This document shows positions 38,877 to 47,679 of a stretch of 64,000 bases of DNA, piece after piece. Origin of the DNA: Paucilactobacillus suebicus DSM 5007 = KCTC 3549 (lineage in GTDB: Bacteria; Bacillota; Bacilli; Lactobacillales; Lactobacillaceae). Each line of letters starts with the position of its first letter. The first letter of the stretch is position 1. The DNA lies in contig NZ_AZGF01000004.1 in NCBI RefSeq assembly GCF_001434475.1, positions 62,001 to 126,000 on the forward strand, read 5' to 3'. Below the pieces are notes generated by a model. It was not told the origin of the DNA. It saw only the letters and a program-made list of their open reading frames with translations, and did no database searches. A program made the translations under genes and the position numbers.

Positions 38877-38889
38877 GAGATATGGGATT

Positions 38890-39699
38890 GTGAAAAGTAA
38901 AGCTGCATATCTGACACCATATTTCCTATGGATTGCGTTATTTGTTATTGCACCAATGGCACTGATTTTGTATCAATCATTTTTCAGTATCACAGGGCAT
39001 TTCACCTTCGCTAACTACGAAGAATATTTATCATCCAGCGTTTATTTAAAAATGACGTTTAACTCTATTTGGTATGCCCTGATTATTACCGTGTTGGCAC
39101 TGGCCATCAGTTATCCAACCGCGTATTTAATTAACCAGCTGAAGAATAAACAGTTGTGGTTGCTGCTAATTATTTTACCAACCTGGATTAATCTATTGTT
39201 AAAGACATATGCATTTATTGGGTTGTTTAGTCAAAATGGTTCCGTAAATGATTTCTTGAGATTTGTGGGTCTTGGTAGTCATCAAATTTTATTTACTGAT
39301 GCGAGTTTTATTTTTGTGGCAACGTATATTGAGATTCCATTTATGATTTTGCCAATTTTTAATTCTTTGGATGAGCTAAACCCATCTCTGATCAATGCTA
39401 GTCGTGATCTTGGTGCAAGTAATTGGCAAACCTTTAGACGAGTGATTGTGCCACTGACAATGCCTGGAGTGAAGGCTGGATTTCAAGCCGTTTTTATTCC
39501 GTCGTTATCCCTTTTCATGATTACCAGATTAATTGGTGGCAATCGGGTGATTACGCTTGGAACTGCTATCGAAGAGCATTTCCTGGTGACTCAAAACTGG
39601 GGGATGGGATCCACAATTGGGATTATTTTGATTCTAGCAATGTTTGTGGTCATGTTTTTGACCAGAGATCGTAAAAATAGAGGAGGTCAAATTCGATGA
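38890..39699 (+). CDS. potB: Spermidine/putrescine ABC permease PotB
   Basis: First membrane subunit of the importer, about six membrane segments, with the ABC-permease EAA loop (LINASRDLGASNWQTFRRVIVPL). I choose GTG at 38890 (KSKAAYLTPYFLW follows), because TAGGAG, overlapping the potA stop, is 10 nt upstream; an ATG 21 bp earlier lies within potA without a ribosome site. Overlaps potC by 4 bp. Confidence 0.9.
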   Translation: MKSKAAYLTPYFLWIALFVIAPMALILYQSFFSITGHFTFANYEEYLSSSVYLKMTFNSIWYALIITVLALAISYPTAYLINQLKNKQLWLLLIILPTWINLLLKTYAFIGLFSQNGSVNDFLRFVGLGSHQILFTDASFIFVATYIEIPFMILPIFNSLDELNPSLINASRDLGASNWQTFRRVIVPLTMPGVKAGFQAVFIPSLSLFMITRLIGGNRVITLGTAIEEHFLVTQNWGMGSTIGIILILAMFVVMFLTRDRKNRGGQIR

Positions 39700-40520
39700 A
39701 AAAGAAGTTTCATTTGAGTAACCTCTACTTAATTTTGGTATTTGCAGTTTTATATTTACCAATTCTGTATTTGATTTTCTACTCATTCAATGCTGGCAAG
39801 ACGATGGATAAATTCACTGGCTTTTCGTGGCAACACTACTTAACATTGTTTGCAGATACTCGAATGATCAGCATTGTGATTAATACTGTCATTATCGCCG
39901 TTTTATCTGCTCTGATTGCCACTTTGATTGGGACATTTGGCGCGCTGGGAATTCAACAATTGCGTAAACGATCGTTGCGAAATTGTATTTTATCTTTGAA
40001 TAATGTTTTAATGGTTTCTCCAGACGTTATCATTGGGGCTAGTTTTTTAATCTTTTTTACCTTCTTAGGAATTAAATTAGGATTTGGCTCCGTATTACTG
40101 AGCCATATTGCTTTTTCAATTCCAATTGTTGTCCTGATGGTGCTACCGAAAATTGATGAAATGTCTCAGGTCATGATCGATGCAGCCTATGATTTGGGAG
40201 CAACAAAATGGCAAGCATTAACTCGGGTGGTCTTACCAGCAATTACGCCAGGAATTTTTGCCGGTTATTTTATGGCATTTACGTACTCGCTCGATGATTT
40301 TGCCGTGACCTTTTTTGTAACTGGAAACGGATTTTCAACGTTGTCGGTTGAAATTTATTCGCGTGCAAGACAAGGAATTGATTTGGAGGTTAACGCACTT
40401 TCAACATTAATGTTTGTGGTGTCATTGTTACTAGTTGGTGGATATTACGCATTGACTAGGTACAATGAAAGTAAAAAAATCCATCGTGCGAGAGCCGCAG
40501 AAGAAGAGATTAGCCAATGA
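39696..40520 (+). CDS. potC: Spermidine/putrescine ABC permease PotC
   Basis: Second membrane subunit, 274 residues, six predicted segments and the EAA loop MIDAAYDLGATKWQALTRV. Starts with an ATGA overlap on potB, with GGAGG within the end of potB. The last residues overlap potD by 4 bp. Confidence 0.94.
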   Translation: MKKKFHLSNLYLILVFAVLYLPILYLIFYSFNAGKTMDKFTGFSWQHYLTLFADTRMISIVINTVIIAVLSALIATLIGTFGALGIQQLRKRSLRNCILSLNNVLMVSPDVIIGASFLIFFTFLGIKLGFGSVLLSHIAFSIPIVVLMVLPKIDEMSQVMIDAAYDLGATKWQALTRVVLPAITPGIFAGYFMAFTYSLDDFAVTFFVTGNGFSTLSVEIYSRARQGIDLEVNALSTLMFVVSLLLVGGYYALTRYNESKKIHRARAAEEEISQ

Positions 40521-41590
40521 AAAAATTAATGATAATCTTAGCGGGAATTCTAGCCTTGTGTTTAGTACTATTTGGAATTAATTATGAAATTAATCTGAAG
40601 TCAGGCAGTGACACAAAGAAGACTTTGACTATTTACAATTGGGGAGATTATATTGATCCATCCCTGATAACTAAGTTTGAACATGAAACTGGTTATCACG
40701 TCGACTATGAGACATTTGATAGTAACGAAGCAATGCTAACTAAAATTAAACAGGGTGGTACTAGCTATGATCTAACTGTACCTAGTGATTACACGGTTCA
40801 AAGAATGAGACGACAGCACCTCGTAGATAAGCTTGATAAGAGTAAACTACCAGGCCTGAGAAATATTGATTCGCGGTTTATGAACTTAACGTTTGACCCG
40901 CACAACGATTATTCGGTACCATATTTTTGGGGGACTCTTGGCATTGTTTATAATGATAAATTTGTTAAACGAAGTCAGGTTGAACATTGGAAGCAATTAT
41001 GGAACCCGCAATTTAAAAATGATATTATGCTCACTGACAGCGCACGGGACATGATGGCAGTGGCATTGATTACTCTGGGTTATTCAGTTAATTCAACCAA
41101 CTATCACCATCTACAACAAGCATCGCAAAAACTTGATCAGTTGGCACCTAATACTAAGGCAGTCGTGGCAGATGAAATAAAAATGTATATGGAGCAAAAT
41201 GAGGCTCCAATTGCGGTCACATATTCTGGTGAAGCGGCTGAGATGATGAGTCAAAATTCACACCTTCATTATGTGGTACCTAGCGAAGGCAGTAATATGT
41301 GGTTTGACAATTGGGTGATCCCTAAAACTGCTAAGCATAAAAAGGCTGCCTACATGTTTTTGAATTTTATGCTTGAACCCAAAAATGCTGCTCAAAATGC
41401 GGAATATATTGGCTACTCAACTCCAAACAAGGCCGCAATGAAGTATTTACCGTCCAATGTTAGAAATGATAAAGAATTTTATCCAGATAATAGTACGGTT
41501 GCTCATTTACAGGTTTATCGTGACCTACCACTAAAAGTGATCGGTCACTACAACGATTTATTTCTAGAGTTTAAGATGTTTAAGAAGTAA
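40517..41590 (+). CDS. potD: Spermidine/putrescine-binding protein PotD
   Basis: Extracellular polyamine-binding protein of 357 residues. It has an N-terminal hydrophobic segment (about 4-22) but no proper lipobox, so it is likely held by an uncleaved anchor. The binding-protein fold is shown by LTIYNWGDYIDPSLI, DLTVPSDYTVQRM and SNMWFDNWVIPKTAKH. Coupled to potC; the next gene follows after 22 bp. Confidence 0.93.
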   Translation: MKKLMIILAGILALCLVLFGINYEINLKSGSDTKKTLTIYNWGDYIDPSLITKFEHETGYHVDYETFDSNEAMLTKIKQGGTSYDLTVPSDYTVQRMRRQHLVDKLDKSKLPGLRNIDSRFMNLTFDPHNDYSVPYFWGTLGIVYNDKFVKRSQVEHWKQLWNPQFKNDIMLTDSARDMMAVALITLGYSVNSTNYHHLQQASQKLDQLAPNTKAVVADEIKMYMEQNEAPIAVTYSGEAAEMMSQNSHLHYVVPSEGSNMWFDNWVIPKTAKHKKAAYMFLNFMLEPKNAAQNAEYIGYSTPNKAAMKYLPSNVRNDKEFYPDNSTVAHLQVYRDLPLKVIGHYNDLFLEFKMFKK

Positions 41591-41612
41591 GACAAATTAG
41601 AGGAGAAAAACA

Positions 41613-42761
41613 ATGGCGGAATTAGGAATTATTGCACTGATGTTGTTTTGTACAGCAATTGTTGGCACGTTAGCACAGAGATTTCAGATTCCAGCCGTGA
41701 TCGGGCAAATTGTTGTTGGTATTATCCTTGGTCCTGCGTTACTAAACATAGTTCATCCAAACGAAATTCTATCGTTTTTAGCAGAAATTGGTGTGATCAT
41801 TCTGATGTTTATGGCTGGGTTAGAAAGTGATTTGCAATTGCTAAAGCGTTACCTTAGGCCATCTTTGAGTGTTGCTGTTTGTGGTGTAATTGTACCAATG
41901 GTTGTGTTTGTGGTGGCAGGCAAGGTGGCCAACCTCACTACGGAACATGCCGTTTTCTGGGGAATTACATTTGCTGCAACATCGGTTTCAATTACTGTTG
42001 AAGTTTTACAAGAGATGAAGCGGCTGAACGGCAAAGAAGGAACCACAATTTTAGGGGCAGCAGTGGTGGACGATATATTGGCAGTTTTAATTTTGAGTGT
42101 GTTTGTTACTTTAACCCACGATGGTGGTAGCGGTAATCAACTGCCGTTACAGTGGAGCCTGTTGATTCAATTGGTTTACTTTGTTGCCGTTTATCTATTC
42201 GTAAAATGGGTAGCACCATGGGTGATGAGACTTGGCAATCGAATGTTAGTTAATTCGGCACCAACCATTCTTTCGATCGTTGTTTGTTTGACAATGGCAT
42301 ATGTCGCTGATTTAGTTGGATTGAGTGCCGTTGTCGGGGCCTTCTTCGCAGGAATTGCGGTTGGCCAGACAAGTGTCAGACAAGAAATTGAAAACACAGT
42401 TACACCAATTGGCTATGCATTTTTTATTCCAATATTTTTTGTCAGCATTGGATTAGAAATGAAGTTTGATGGTGTACTGGATCAGTGGGTATTAATTTTA
42501 GTACTAACGATTTTAGCAGTTGTAACTAAACTTTACGGTGGCGCTATTGGAGCCAAACTGACGGGTTTCAGTTGGTCGTCCGGGTTAGCAGTCGGAGCTG
42601 GAATGATTTCGCGAGGAGAGATGGCATTAATAATTGCACAAATTGGGTTGTCAGCGAATATTTTATCGGGTGGACAATATTCTGATTTGGTAATTGTGAT
42701 TGTGTTGAGTACGCTAATCGCACCGCTGATGTTGAAGTATTATTTTAGGAGAGTGTTTTAA
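41613..42761 (+). CDS. Cation/proton antiporter (CPA2 family)
   Basis: A 382-residue antiporter with about 11-12 membrane segments and the ion-binding Asp pair in GAAVVDDILAVLIL, typical of CPA2 (NapA/KefB-like) exchangers. It has no C-terminal nucleotide-binding domain. It is 22 bp behind potD and may be transcribed with it. The last three codons and the stop (AGA GTG TTT TAA) are formed by the left end of palindromic element G, so the natural C-terminus may have been replaced. Confidence 0.88.
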   Translation: MAELGIIALMLFCTAIVGTLAQRFQIPAVIGQIVVGIILGPALLNIVHPNEILSFLAEIGVIILMFMAGLESDLQLLKRYLRPSLSVAVCGVIVPMVVFVVAGKVANLTTEHAVFWGITFAATSVSITVEVLQEMKRLNGKEGTTILGAAVVDDILAVLILSVFVTLTHDGGSGNQLPLQWSLLIQLVYFVAVYLFVKWVAPWVMRLGNRMLVNSAPTILSIVVCLTMAYVADLVGLSAVVGAFFAGIAVGQTSVRQEIENTVTPIGYAFFIPIFFVSIGLEMKFDGVLDQWVLILVLTILAVVTKLYGGAIGAKLTGFSWSSGLAVGAGMISRGEMALIIAQIGLSANILSGGQYSDLVIVIVLSTLIAPLMLKYYFRRVF

Positions 42762-42872
42762 GAGACGCTATGCCCCGTTTCAAATAAGACGATAACACAT
42801 AAGTCCCCGAATTTGGGACTTATGTGTTATCGTCTTATTTGATGTGGGGCAGTCTCTTAAAGCACGTTTCAG
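42750..42872 (+). repeat. Palindromic element, copy G
   Basis: 123 bp, from AGAGTG to CACGTTTCAG. Outer arms TTTTAAGAGAC/GTCTCTTAAA, then ATGCCCC/GGGGCA, then a perfect 27-bp inner stem beginning CAAATAAGACGATAACAC around a 7-nt loop. Its left end lies inside the coding region of the antiporter. Confidence 0.85.
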
Positions 42873-43001
42873 CTGCATAAGAGGAAAGCTCAAAAGGAAA
42901 GAGAAATAAAACGAAAGTCTTATTTGATGTGGGGCAGTCTCTTGAAGCACGTTTCAGACGAATAAGCTGAAAATTGAAGAGAAAAAAATTATGAAAATCA
43001 G
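42832..43001 (+). repeat. 85-bp direct repeat carrying a partial element (G')
   Basis: GTCTTATTTGATGTGGGGCA and the following 20 bases, to CACGTTTCAG, occur at 42832-42872 and again at 42917-42957 with one difference. The following about 40 bp of each unit also resemble each other more loosely. The right half of element G has thus been duplicated in tandem. Confidence 0.75.
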
Positions 43002-43050
43002 GCATTATTTGAAAAATGAACATTTACACAAAATCACGGCGACAATAAAA

Positions 43051-43107
43051 AATAAGCCTCTACTCCAACAACCATTGATTTCGTGATTATTAGATTAGAG
43101 GCTTATT
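43051..43107 (-). terminator. Hairpin downstream of the APC permease gene
   Basis: AATAAGCCTCTA and TAGAGGCTTATT form a 12-bp stem with a long loop; on the minus strand it is followed by TTTTATTG. A second pairing, AATCACG (43031) with CGTGATT (43082), overlaps it. Confidence 0.6.
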
Positions 43108-43139
43108 CTAACGATGATTAACTGTTTAAATTACACTGA

Positions 43140-44531
43140 TTAATTTGAATGACTCAGTTTACTATGTCTGTAGCCATAACTAAAGTATAAAATGATTCCT
43201 AACAAGAACCAGATACCGGCACCGATCCATGTTTCCATCTTTAGTTGTGTCAGCATTACCAAGCAAGCAAGGCCTGACAAAATTGGCAGAAATGGGTACC
43301 AAGGAACCTTGAAACCACCCTGATTTTTGATATCTTTACGATGACGTAATGGAATAATTCCAAATGAGACGAATGTGAATGCCAGTAGTGTACCGATATT
43401 AACCAAGCTGGTTAATTGATCAAGTGGTACTAGTCCGCCCATTGCGGCGATAATGATGGTCACTGTGATCAAGGCGTTACTTGGTATCTTGTGTTTCTCG
43501 TTAATCTTATCTAAATAGCTAGGTAAGAGGCCATCACGGCCAATTGAATATACCAATCGAGAACTAGAATAAATCATCGTAACCATCATGGTGAACATGC
43601 CAATCAAGGCACCGATTGAAATTAATCCGGCAACCCAGTTTTGATTGACGTATTGTAGTGCAAAAGCTACTGGGTTAGCAACGTTTAACTTGGTATATTT
43701 AACAATTCCAGTCAGGACAATTGAAACGGCCATGTAAAGAATAGTGGCGACGATCAGCGTTCCAATAATGCCAATTGGCATATTCTTCTTAGCATTCTTT
43801 ACTTCTGCGGCAGAGGAAGAAACGGCATCAAATCCTAAGTAAGCGAAGAAAACTAATGCTGCACCCTGTAGAACACCACTTGATTTGTATGGTAAGAATG
43901 GATGCCAGTTACTTGGCTTGATGTAAAATGCACCAACAATGATGAAAATAATGATGATGGCAATTTTAATGATGACCGCCCAATTATTAATTCTCATTGA
44001 GGTTGTCATTCCACGAGATAAGAGGAATGAAATTAACAATACGATAATAATTGCGACCAAGTTAACGTACGTACCATGAGATGGATCAAATGGCCCCGCA
44101 ATGGCCGTTGGTACGTGAAGGCCGAATCCTTCAATAAACGAATTAAAGTAAGCAGCCCATCCAGTTGATACGGCAGCAACGGCCAACATGTATTCAAGGA
44201 TTAGTGCCCATCCAAGAATCCAGCCGATGATTTCTCCAAAAACAACGTTACCGTATGAATACGCACTGCCGGCAACGGGCATTGATGAAGCAAATTCTGC
44301 ATAACACATTGCGGCAAGAGCACAAACAATTGCGGATCCTAAAAATGATAAAATAATTCCTGGTCCACTAGTTGTCGCAGCAACAGTTCCTGGTAAAATA
44401 AAGATACCGGTACCAATGACGGCACCAATTCCTAAGGCCATTAAGTCAAATGCCGATAATGTCTTTGCAAAACGATTGTCACGTTCAAGATAACGGTCTA
44501 GACTTTCCTTACGGAATAAATTAGAAAACAT
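43140..44531 (-). CDS. APC family amino acid permease
   Basis: A 463-residue permease with 12 membrane segments and the APC motif GIGAVIGTGIFILPG in TM1. VFFAYLGFDAVSSSAAE in TM6 is characteristic of the cationic amino acid transporter branch (YfnA-like). The start chosen is the ATG giving MFSNLFRKES, with AAGGTGG 8 nt upstream; a GTG four codons earlier overlaps that ribosome site. Monocistronic. The substrate is not determinable. Confidence 0.88.
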   Translation of the reverse strand: MFSNLFRKESLDRYLERDNRFAKTLSAFDLMALGIGAVIGTGIFILPGTVAATTSGPGIILSFLGSAIVCALAAMCYAEFASSMPVAGSAYSYGNVVFGEIIGWILGWALILEYMLAVAAVSTGWAAYFNSFIEGFGLHVPTAIAGPFDPSHGTYVNLVAIIIVLLISFLLSRGMTTSMRINNWAVIIKIAIIIIFIIVGAFYIKPSNWHPFLPYKSSGVLQGAALVFFAYLGFDAVSSSAAEVKNAKKNMPIGIIGTLIVATILYMAVSIVLTGIVKYTKLNVANPVAFALQYVNQNWVAGLISIGALIGMFTMMVTMIYSSSRLVYSIGRDGLLPSYLDKINEKHKIPSNALITVTIIIAAMGGLVPLDQLTSLVNIGTLLAFTFVSFGIIPLRHRKDIKNQGGFKVPWYPFLPILSGLACLVMLTQLKMETWIGAGIWFLLGIILYFSYGYRHSKLSHSN

Positions 44532-44657
44532 ACAACAAACCACCTTTGATAAAATGAATGATTGCGTTTAAACTAGGTAACATCATACCGTTGGTTAAGA
44601 TTAAAAGTCAATTAAAATTAGACTAATTTATTGATATTTGGAAGGAATCGTGAAGTT

Positions 44658-45073
44658 ATGAAGATTGAAGTAACGAGTGGTGCAGTAGTTTATCGCCAGG
44701 TAAATGATAAGATCGAGTATTTACTACTACAAAGCCAAACCCGGGACATTTTTGGGGATTTCCTAAGGGCCATGTAGAAGATGGAGAAAATTTAATTCAA
44801 ACTGCCCAACGAGAGATTATGGAAGAAACTCACCTTAACTTGGAGATTAATAGTGATTTTTCTGTTAAAACAGAATATGATTTACCAAATGGCAATCATA
44901 AGAAAATGACATTGTTTACAGCTGAATTAAATCAGCAAAATCAAATTAAACTTCAGAACGAGGAAATCAAAAATTCCGGTTGGTTTAATTACTCTGATGC
45001 TCGTCAACAATTAACATACGATAATTTAAAAGGTTTATTAGATCAAGTCGATAAACATTTAACTGAAAAATAA
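44658..45073 (+). pseudogene. Nudix hydrolase, single-base frameshift
   Basis: A small MutT/Ap4A hydrolase-like protein of about 139 residues. The frame from ATG 44658 (KIEVTSGAVVYRQVND) reaches LLLQSQ and then reads wrong residues to a stop at 44776. The correct continuation, PGHFWGFPKGHVEDGE with the Nudix box ending REIMEETHL, is in the next frame from about 44740, near CAAACCCGGG, so one base is missing. The catalytic box is intact. Either a recent mutation or a sequencing error. Downstream kinase gene is 24 bp away. Confidence 0.75.
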
Positions 45074-45097
45074 TCTAACTAGATAGGAAGAAGACTG

Positions 45098-45652
45098 ATG
45101 AAGCATGTATTAATCGTCACCGGTGCAGCAGGATCGGGAAAGACGACGGTGAGTGGGTATCTCAATGAAACGTATCATATACCACGAGTAATCACGCATA
45201 CGACTAGAAAACCACGTGACGGTGAAGTTAATGGAGTGGATTACTATTTTGAAACTCGCGAATCAATGGATCGGTTGCACTTGCTTGAACAGGTTGAGTA
45301 CGATCATAATTTGTACGGATCGTCATATGAGGGACTTGAGAAAGCATGGGCACATAGTGAATTAGCAACGATCGTGCTAGACACAAAGGGTGCACAGACT
45401 TATCGGAAAACACTTGGTGAAAAAGCAGTGGTGTTGTTTCTAACTGTGACTAAGCGGCATTCTTTGGTGCGACGATTAGCTCAGCGTGGAGACTTAAAGA
45501 CAGCGGTCAAACAGAGAATCGCCAGTGCTGAGTACCATCGAGATCTGACACTGCCAGATCAACTTAGTGACATTGCTAATGTGATCGTTAACGACGATTG
45601 GGAGAAAACTAAGATGGAACTTGATAAATTAGTTAAATCATTAGAGCATTGA
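45098..45652 (+). CDS. Guanylate kinase-like protein
   Basis: A 184-residue P-loop kinase of the guanylate kinase family: Walker A GAAGSGKTT, the GMP-binding TTRKPRDGEVNGVDYYF and the lid-region RLAQRGD. It differs from the main Gmk, which is usually beside rpoZ and about 205 residues, so it is probably a second family member with an unknown substrate. It is coupled with the frameshifted Nudix gene, suggesting nucleotide metabolism. Confidence 0.8.
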   Translation: MKHVLIVTGAAGSGKTTVSGYLNETYHIPRVITHTTRKPRDGEVNGVDYYFETRESMDRLHLLEQVEYDHNLYGSSYEGLEKAWAHSELATIVLDTKGAQTYRKTLGEKAVVLFLTVTKRHSLVRRLAQRGDLKTAVKQRIASAEYHRDLTLPDQLSDIANVIVNDDWEKTKMELDKLVKSLEH

Positions 45653-45679
45653 CACAACACACTTTGTTTGGGTTAAACA

Positions 45680-45708
45680 TTGGTCTATGTTAATATGACA
45701 GTTATAAA
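45680..45708 (+). promoter_or_regulatory. Candidate promoter of the Fur-family gene
   Basis: TTGGTC, a 17-bp spacer and TATAAA, 33 bp before the ATG. Confidence 0.45.
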
Positions 45709-45740
45709 GATTATCACGGATTGAACGAGGCGAATCCCCA

Positions 45741-46190
45741 ATGGAAACAACAACTGCACAAGCACTAGAAATACTACAAGATAACCACTATAAATTGACG
45801 AAACAACGTAAATCCTTGATTGGCTTTTTATCTACACATCGGGAGCGTTACGTGGACATCACAAAAATTGATTCATATTTAAGACAATTGTATCCAGGCA
45901 TGAGTCACAATACAATTTACCGTAACCTCAAAGAATTTGAAGAAATCGGCATTGTTGAGACTCATATTGAAAATGACCAAATGCAAGTTAAATATCAGTG
46001 TGATTATGCTAATCAGCACCATCACCACTTTGTTTGTCAAAATTGCGGTCGGGTAACTGAAATTCAGATGTGCCCAATTGATATGTCTTTTTTTGAAAGC
46101 CAACTACCAGGTGCGGAAATTACCGGTCACAGATTTGAACTGGTGGGACTATGTGCCGAATGTCGTGCTGCTAAGAATGATAGCAAGTGA
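45741..46190 (+). CDS. Fur family metal-dependent regulator
   Basis: A 149-residue winged-helix repressor: DNA-binding part with MSHNTIYRNLKEFEEIG, then the metal-binding dimerisation part with HHHHFVCQNCG and the second CxxC in GLCAECRAA. These fit a structural zinc site. Whether it senses iron (Fur), zinc (Zur) or peroxide (PerR) cannot be decided from this; no clear regulon sits beside it. GAGG stands 11 nt before the start. Confidence 0.87.
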   Translation: METTTAQALEILQDNHYKLTKQRKSLIGFLSTHRERYVDITKIDSYLRQLYPGMSHNTIYRNLKEFEEIGIVETHIENDQMQVKYQCDYANQHHHHFVCQNCGRVTEIQMCPIDMSFFESQLPGAEITGHRFELVGLCAECRAAKNDSK

Positions 46191-46196
46191 CCTAAT

Positions 46197-46238
46197 GCGC
46201 TCCTTACAAATGGAGATCGCTGAAAGGCCGCTTTTTTA
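46197..46238 (+). terminator. Possible terminator of the Fur-family gene
   Basis: GCGCTCCTT can pair imperfectly with AAGGCCGC around a long loop, followed by TTTTTT. A modest structure. Confidence 0.4.
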
Positions 46239-46345
46239 TTATAAAAAATTAATGTGACTTTGATAAATCTTAATAATCTCAGCGTATTAAAGTTCAATAT
46301 TCTGAGTTAATATATTGTTAGGAAAATATAAGAGGAGAATAACCT

Positions 46346-46768
46346 ATGGCCTATCGTACACCACCATTTATGACACCTTTTGCAATTGTTTCGATTGTTC
46401 TTGCCTTAGGGGCAACAAACATTGTTGTTAACAAAACAACACATACTAATGAAGGGGCGGCCATCACGAGTACCTCATCGAGCACTACGTCATCCAAATC
46501 ATCACTATCAAGTAGTGATTCATCGAGTAAGGATGATAAGCCTAGTGAGAGCAGTAGTGATATGTCGTCTTCAACAGATGAGTCTAGTGCAACAAAGACG
46601 TCAGATGCTAATTCAACTTCAACAGATGAAAATTCAACCAGTAATGCAACCAGCAACGATAATTCAACTGCGGATGATACGACAAAAGCATCTAGTTCAT
46701 CAACAACCACAACGAGTTCAACACCAACGACTACTACGACAACAACGGATGATTCTGAAAGTAATTAA
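46346..46768 (+). CDS. Ser/Thr-rich membrane-anchored protein
   Basis: A 140-residue protein with one N-terminal hydrophobic segment (about 10-30, FAIVSIVLALGATNIVV) and a tail of about 100 residues made mostly of Ser, Thr, Asp and Asn. There is no LPxTG motif and no lipobox, so it is probably held by its signal-anchor with the tail outside, where it could be glycosylated or span the wall. AGAGGAG precedes the ATG. I recognise no family. The next gene, another membrane protein, follows after 18 bp. Confidence 0.65.
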   Translation: MAYRTPPFMTPFAIVSIVLALGATNIVVNKTTHTNEGAAITSTSSSTTSSKSSLSSSDSSSKDDKPSESSSDMSSSTDESSATKTSDANSTSTDENSTSNATSNDNSTADDTTKASSSSTTTTSSTPTTTTTTTDDSESN

Positions 46769-46786
46769 ATTAAGGGGGAATAATTC

Positions 46787-47605
46787 ATGCTTAGTCTGTT
46801 AGATATGATTAACCATTCATTGGGTTATTTTAACCTTAATGTGAAACTTAAAAATCGGCTTTACACTGTGATTGGCTTTGTCGGGCAGTGGTATTTGCTG
46901 TACGTTGCGATCCGACTACTTCAAAATGGTAAATTATTGCGAGGATCGTTGTATACAATTGTGTTCATCCTCATTTTCTATTTTTCTGTGCTCAATATCA
47001 TTTATTATTTTACAAATAAACGTAGTAAATTTGATATTTCCCCAAAAATTGAAAAATTAATGGGTGGGCCAAGAAAAGAAGATCTACAACAAGAAAATAA
47101 TGTTCAAAATACAGCGCCAGTGATTCCAGCGAATGGACTTTTTACTGATGATCAAATATTGCCAGCAGATGTGGTTACGAATGAACATGAGAAGGCTAAC
47201 CTTAAGCGCGTAGTTAAACAAATGATCGAAGCTGAGGTATTGTTGAATGACTACAATGGCATGAGCGAAAGTGAAATTATTTCGCAAAATCGCGAAACTG
47301 GAGAAGCAATTCCAGCACTTAGGCCTGAACAACCAATTCCATACTTTGAACTGGTACCAACCGGAGCACGGCTGGAAATTTACGTTGGGATTAACCAAAT
47401 GGAACGATTAGCAGTTGGGCATATTACCAGTGTTGGACTGACCGAAGTAAGCACGGCTAGAAAAAATTATAAATTGTATTTGGCCAATGTGTTCATTTCC
47501 GGGGGACCAGTCAAAATAGCCGGTCGGTCGGACTCAACAATTGTTTCTGAAGAACCATATGACCTGAATGTTAAGGTAGCTTACAAGACCAAAACCACTG
47601 ATTGA
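46787..47605 (+). CDS. Conserved membrane protein of unknown function
   Basis: A 272-residue protein with two N-terminal membrane segments (about residues 23-45 and 50-72), a linker with GPRKEDLQQENN, and a soluble C-terminal domain of about 150 residues. It resembles uncharacterised lactobacillal proteins of the DUF6681 type, but this is from memory and unverified. AGGGGGAA precedes the ATG. It follows the Ser/Thr-rich gene closely; the two may act together at the cell envelope. Confidence 0.7.
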   Translation: MLSLLDMINHSLGYFNLNVKLKNRLYTVIGFVGQWYLLYVAIRLLQNGKLLRGSLYTIVFILIFYFSVLNIIYYFTNKRSKFDISPKIEKLMGGPRKEDLQQENNVQNTAPVIPANGLFTDDQILPADVVTNEHEKANLKRVVKQMIEAEVLLNDYNGMSESEIISQNRETGEAIPALRPEQPIPYFELVPTGARLEIYVGINQMERLAVGHITSVGLTEVSTARKNYKLYLANVFISGGPVKIAGRSDSTIVSEEPYDLNVKVAYKTKTTD

Positions 47606-47679
47606 AATTTGATTTTAAGATGAGAAATTGATATACTGTAGTCTAATCAAATTTTAATAAAAGATTGAGGGATTGCAAT

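Noticed and set aside
42835-43023. Minus-strand frame of 62 codons with internally repeated protein sequence
   Set aside because: The repetition comes from the 85-bp direct repeat at element G; no ribosome site and no plausible product.
46351-46710. Minus-strand frame of 119 codons opposite the Ser/Thr-rich gene
   Set aside because: A shadow of low-complexity Ser/Thr/Asp codons; its Val/Leu/Asp-rich translation has no ribosome site and matches nothing.
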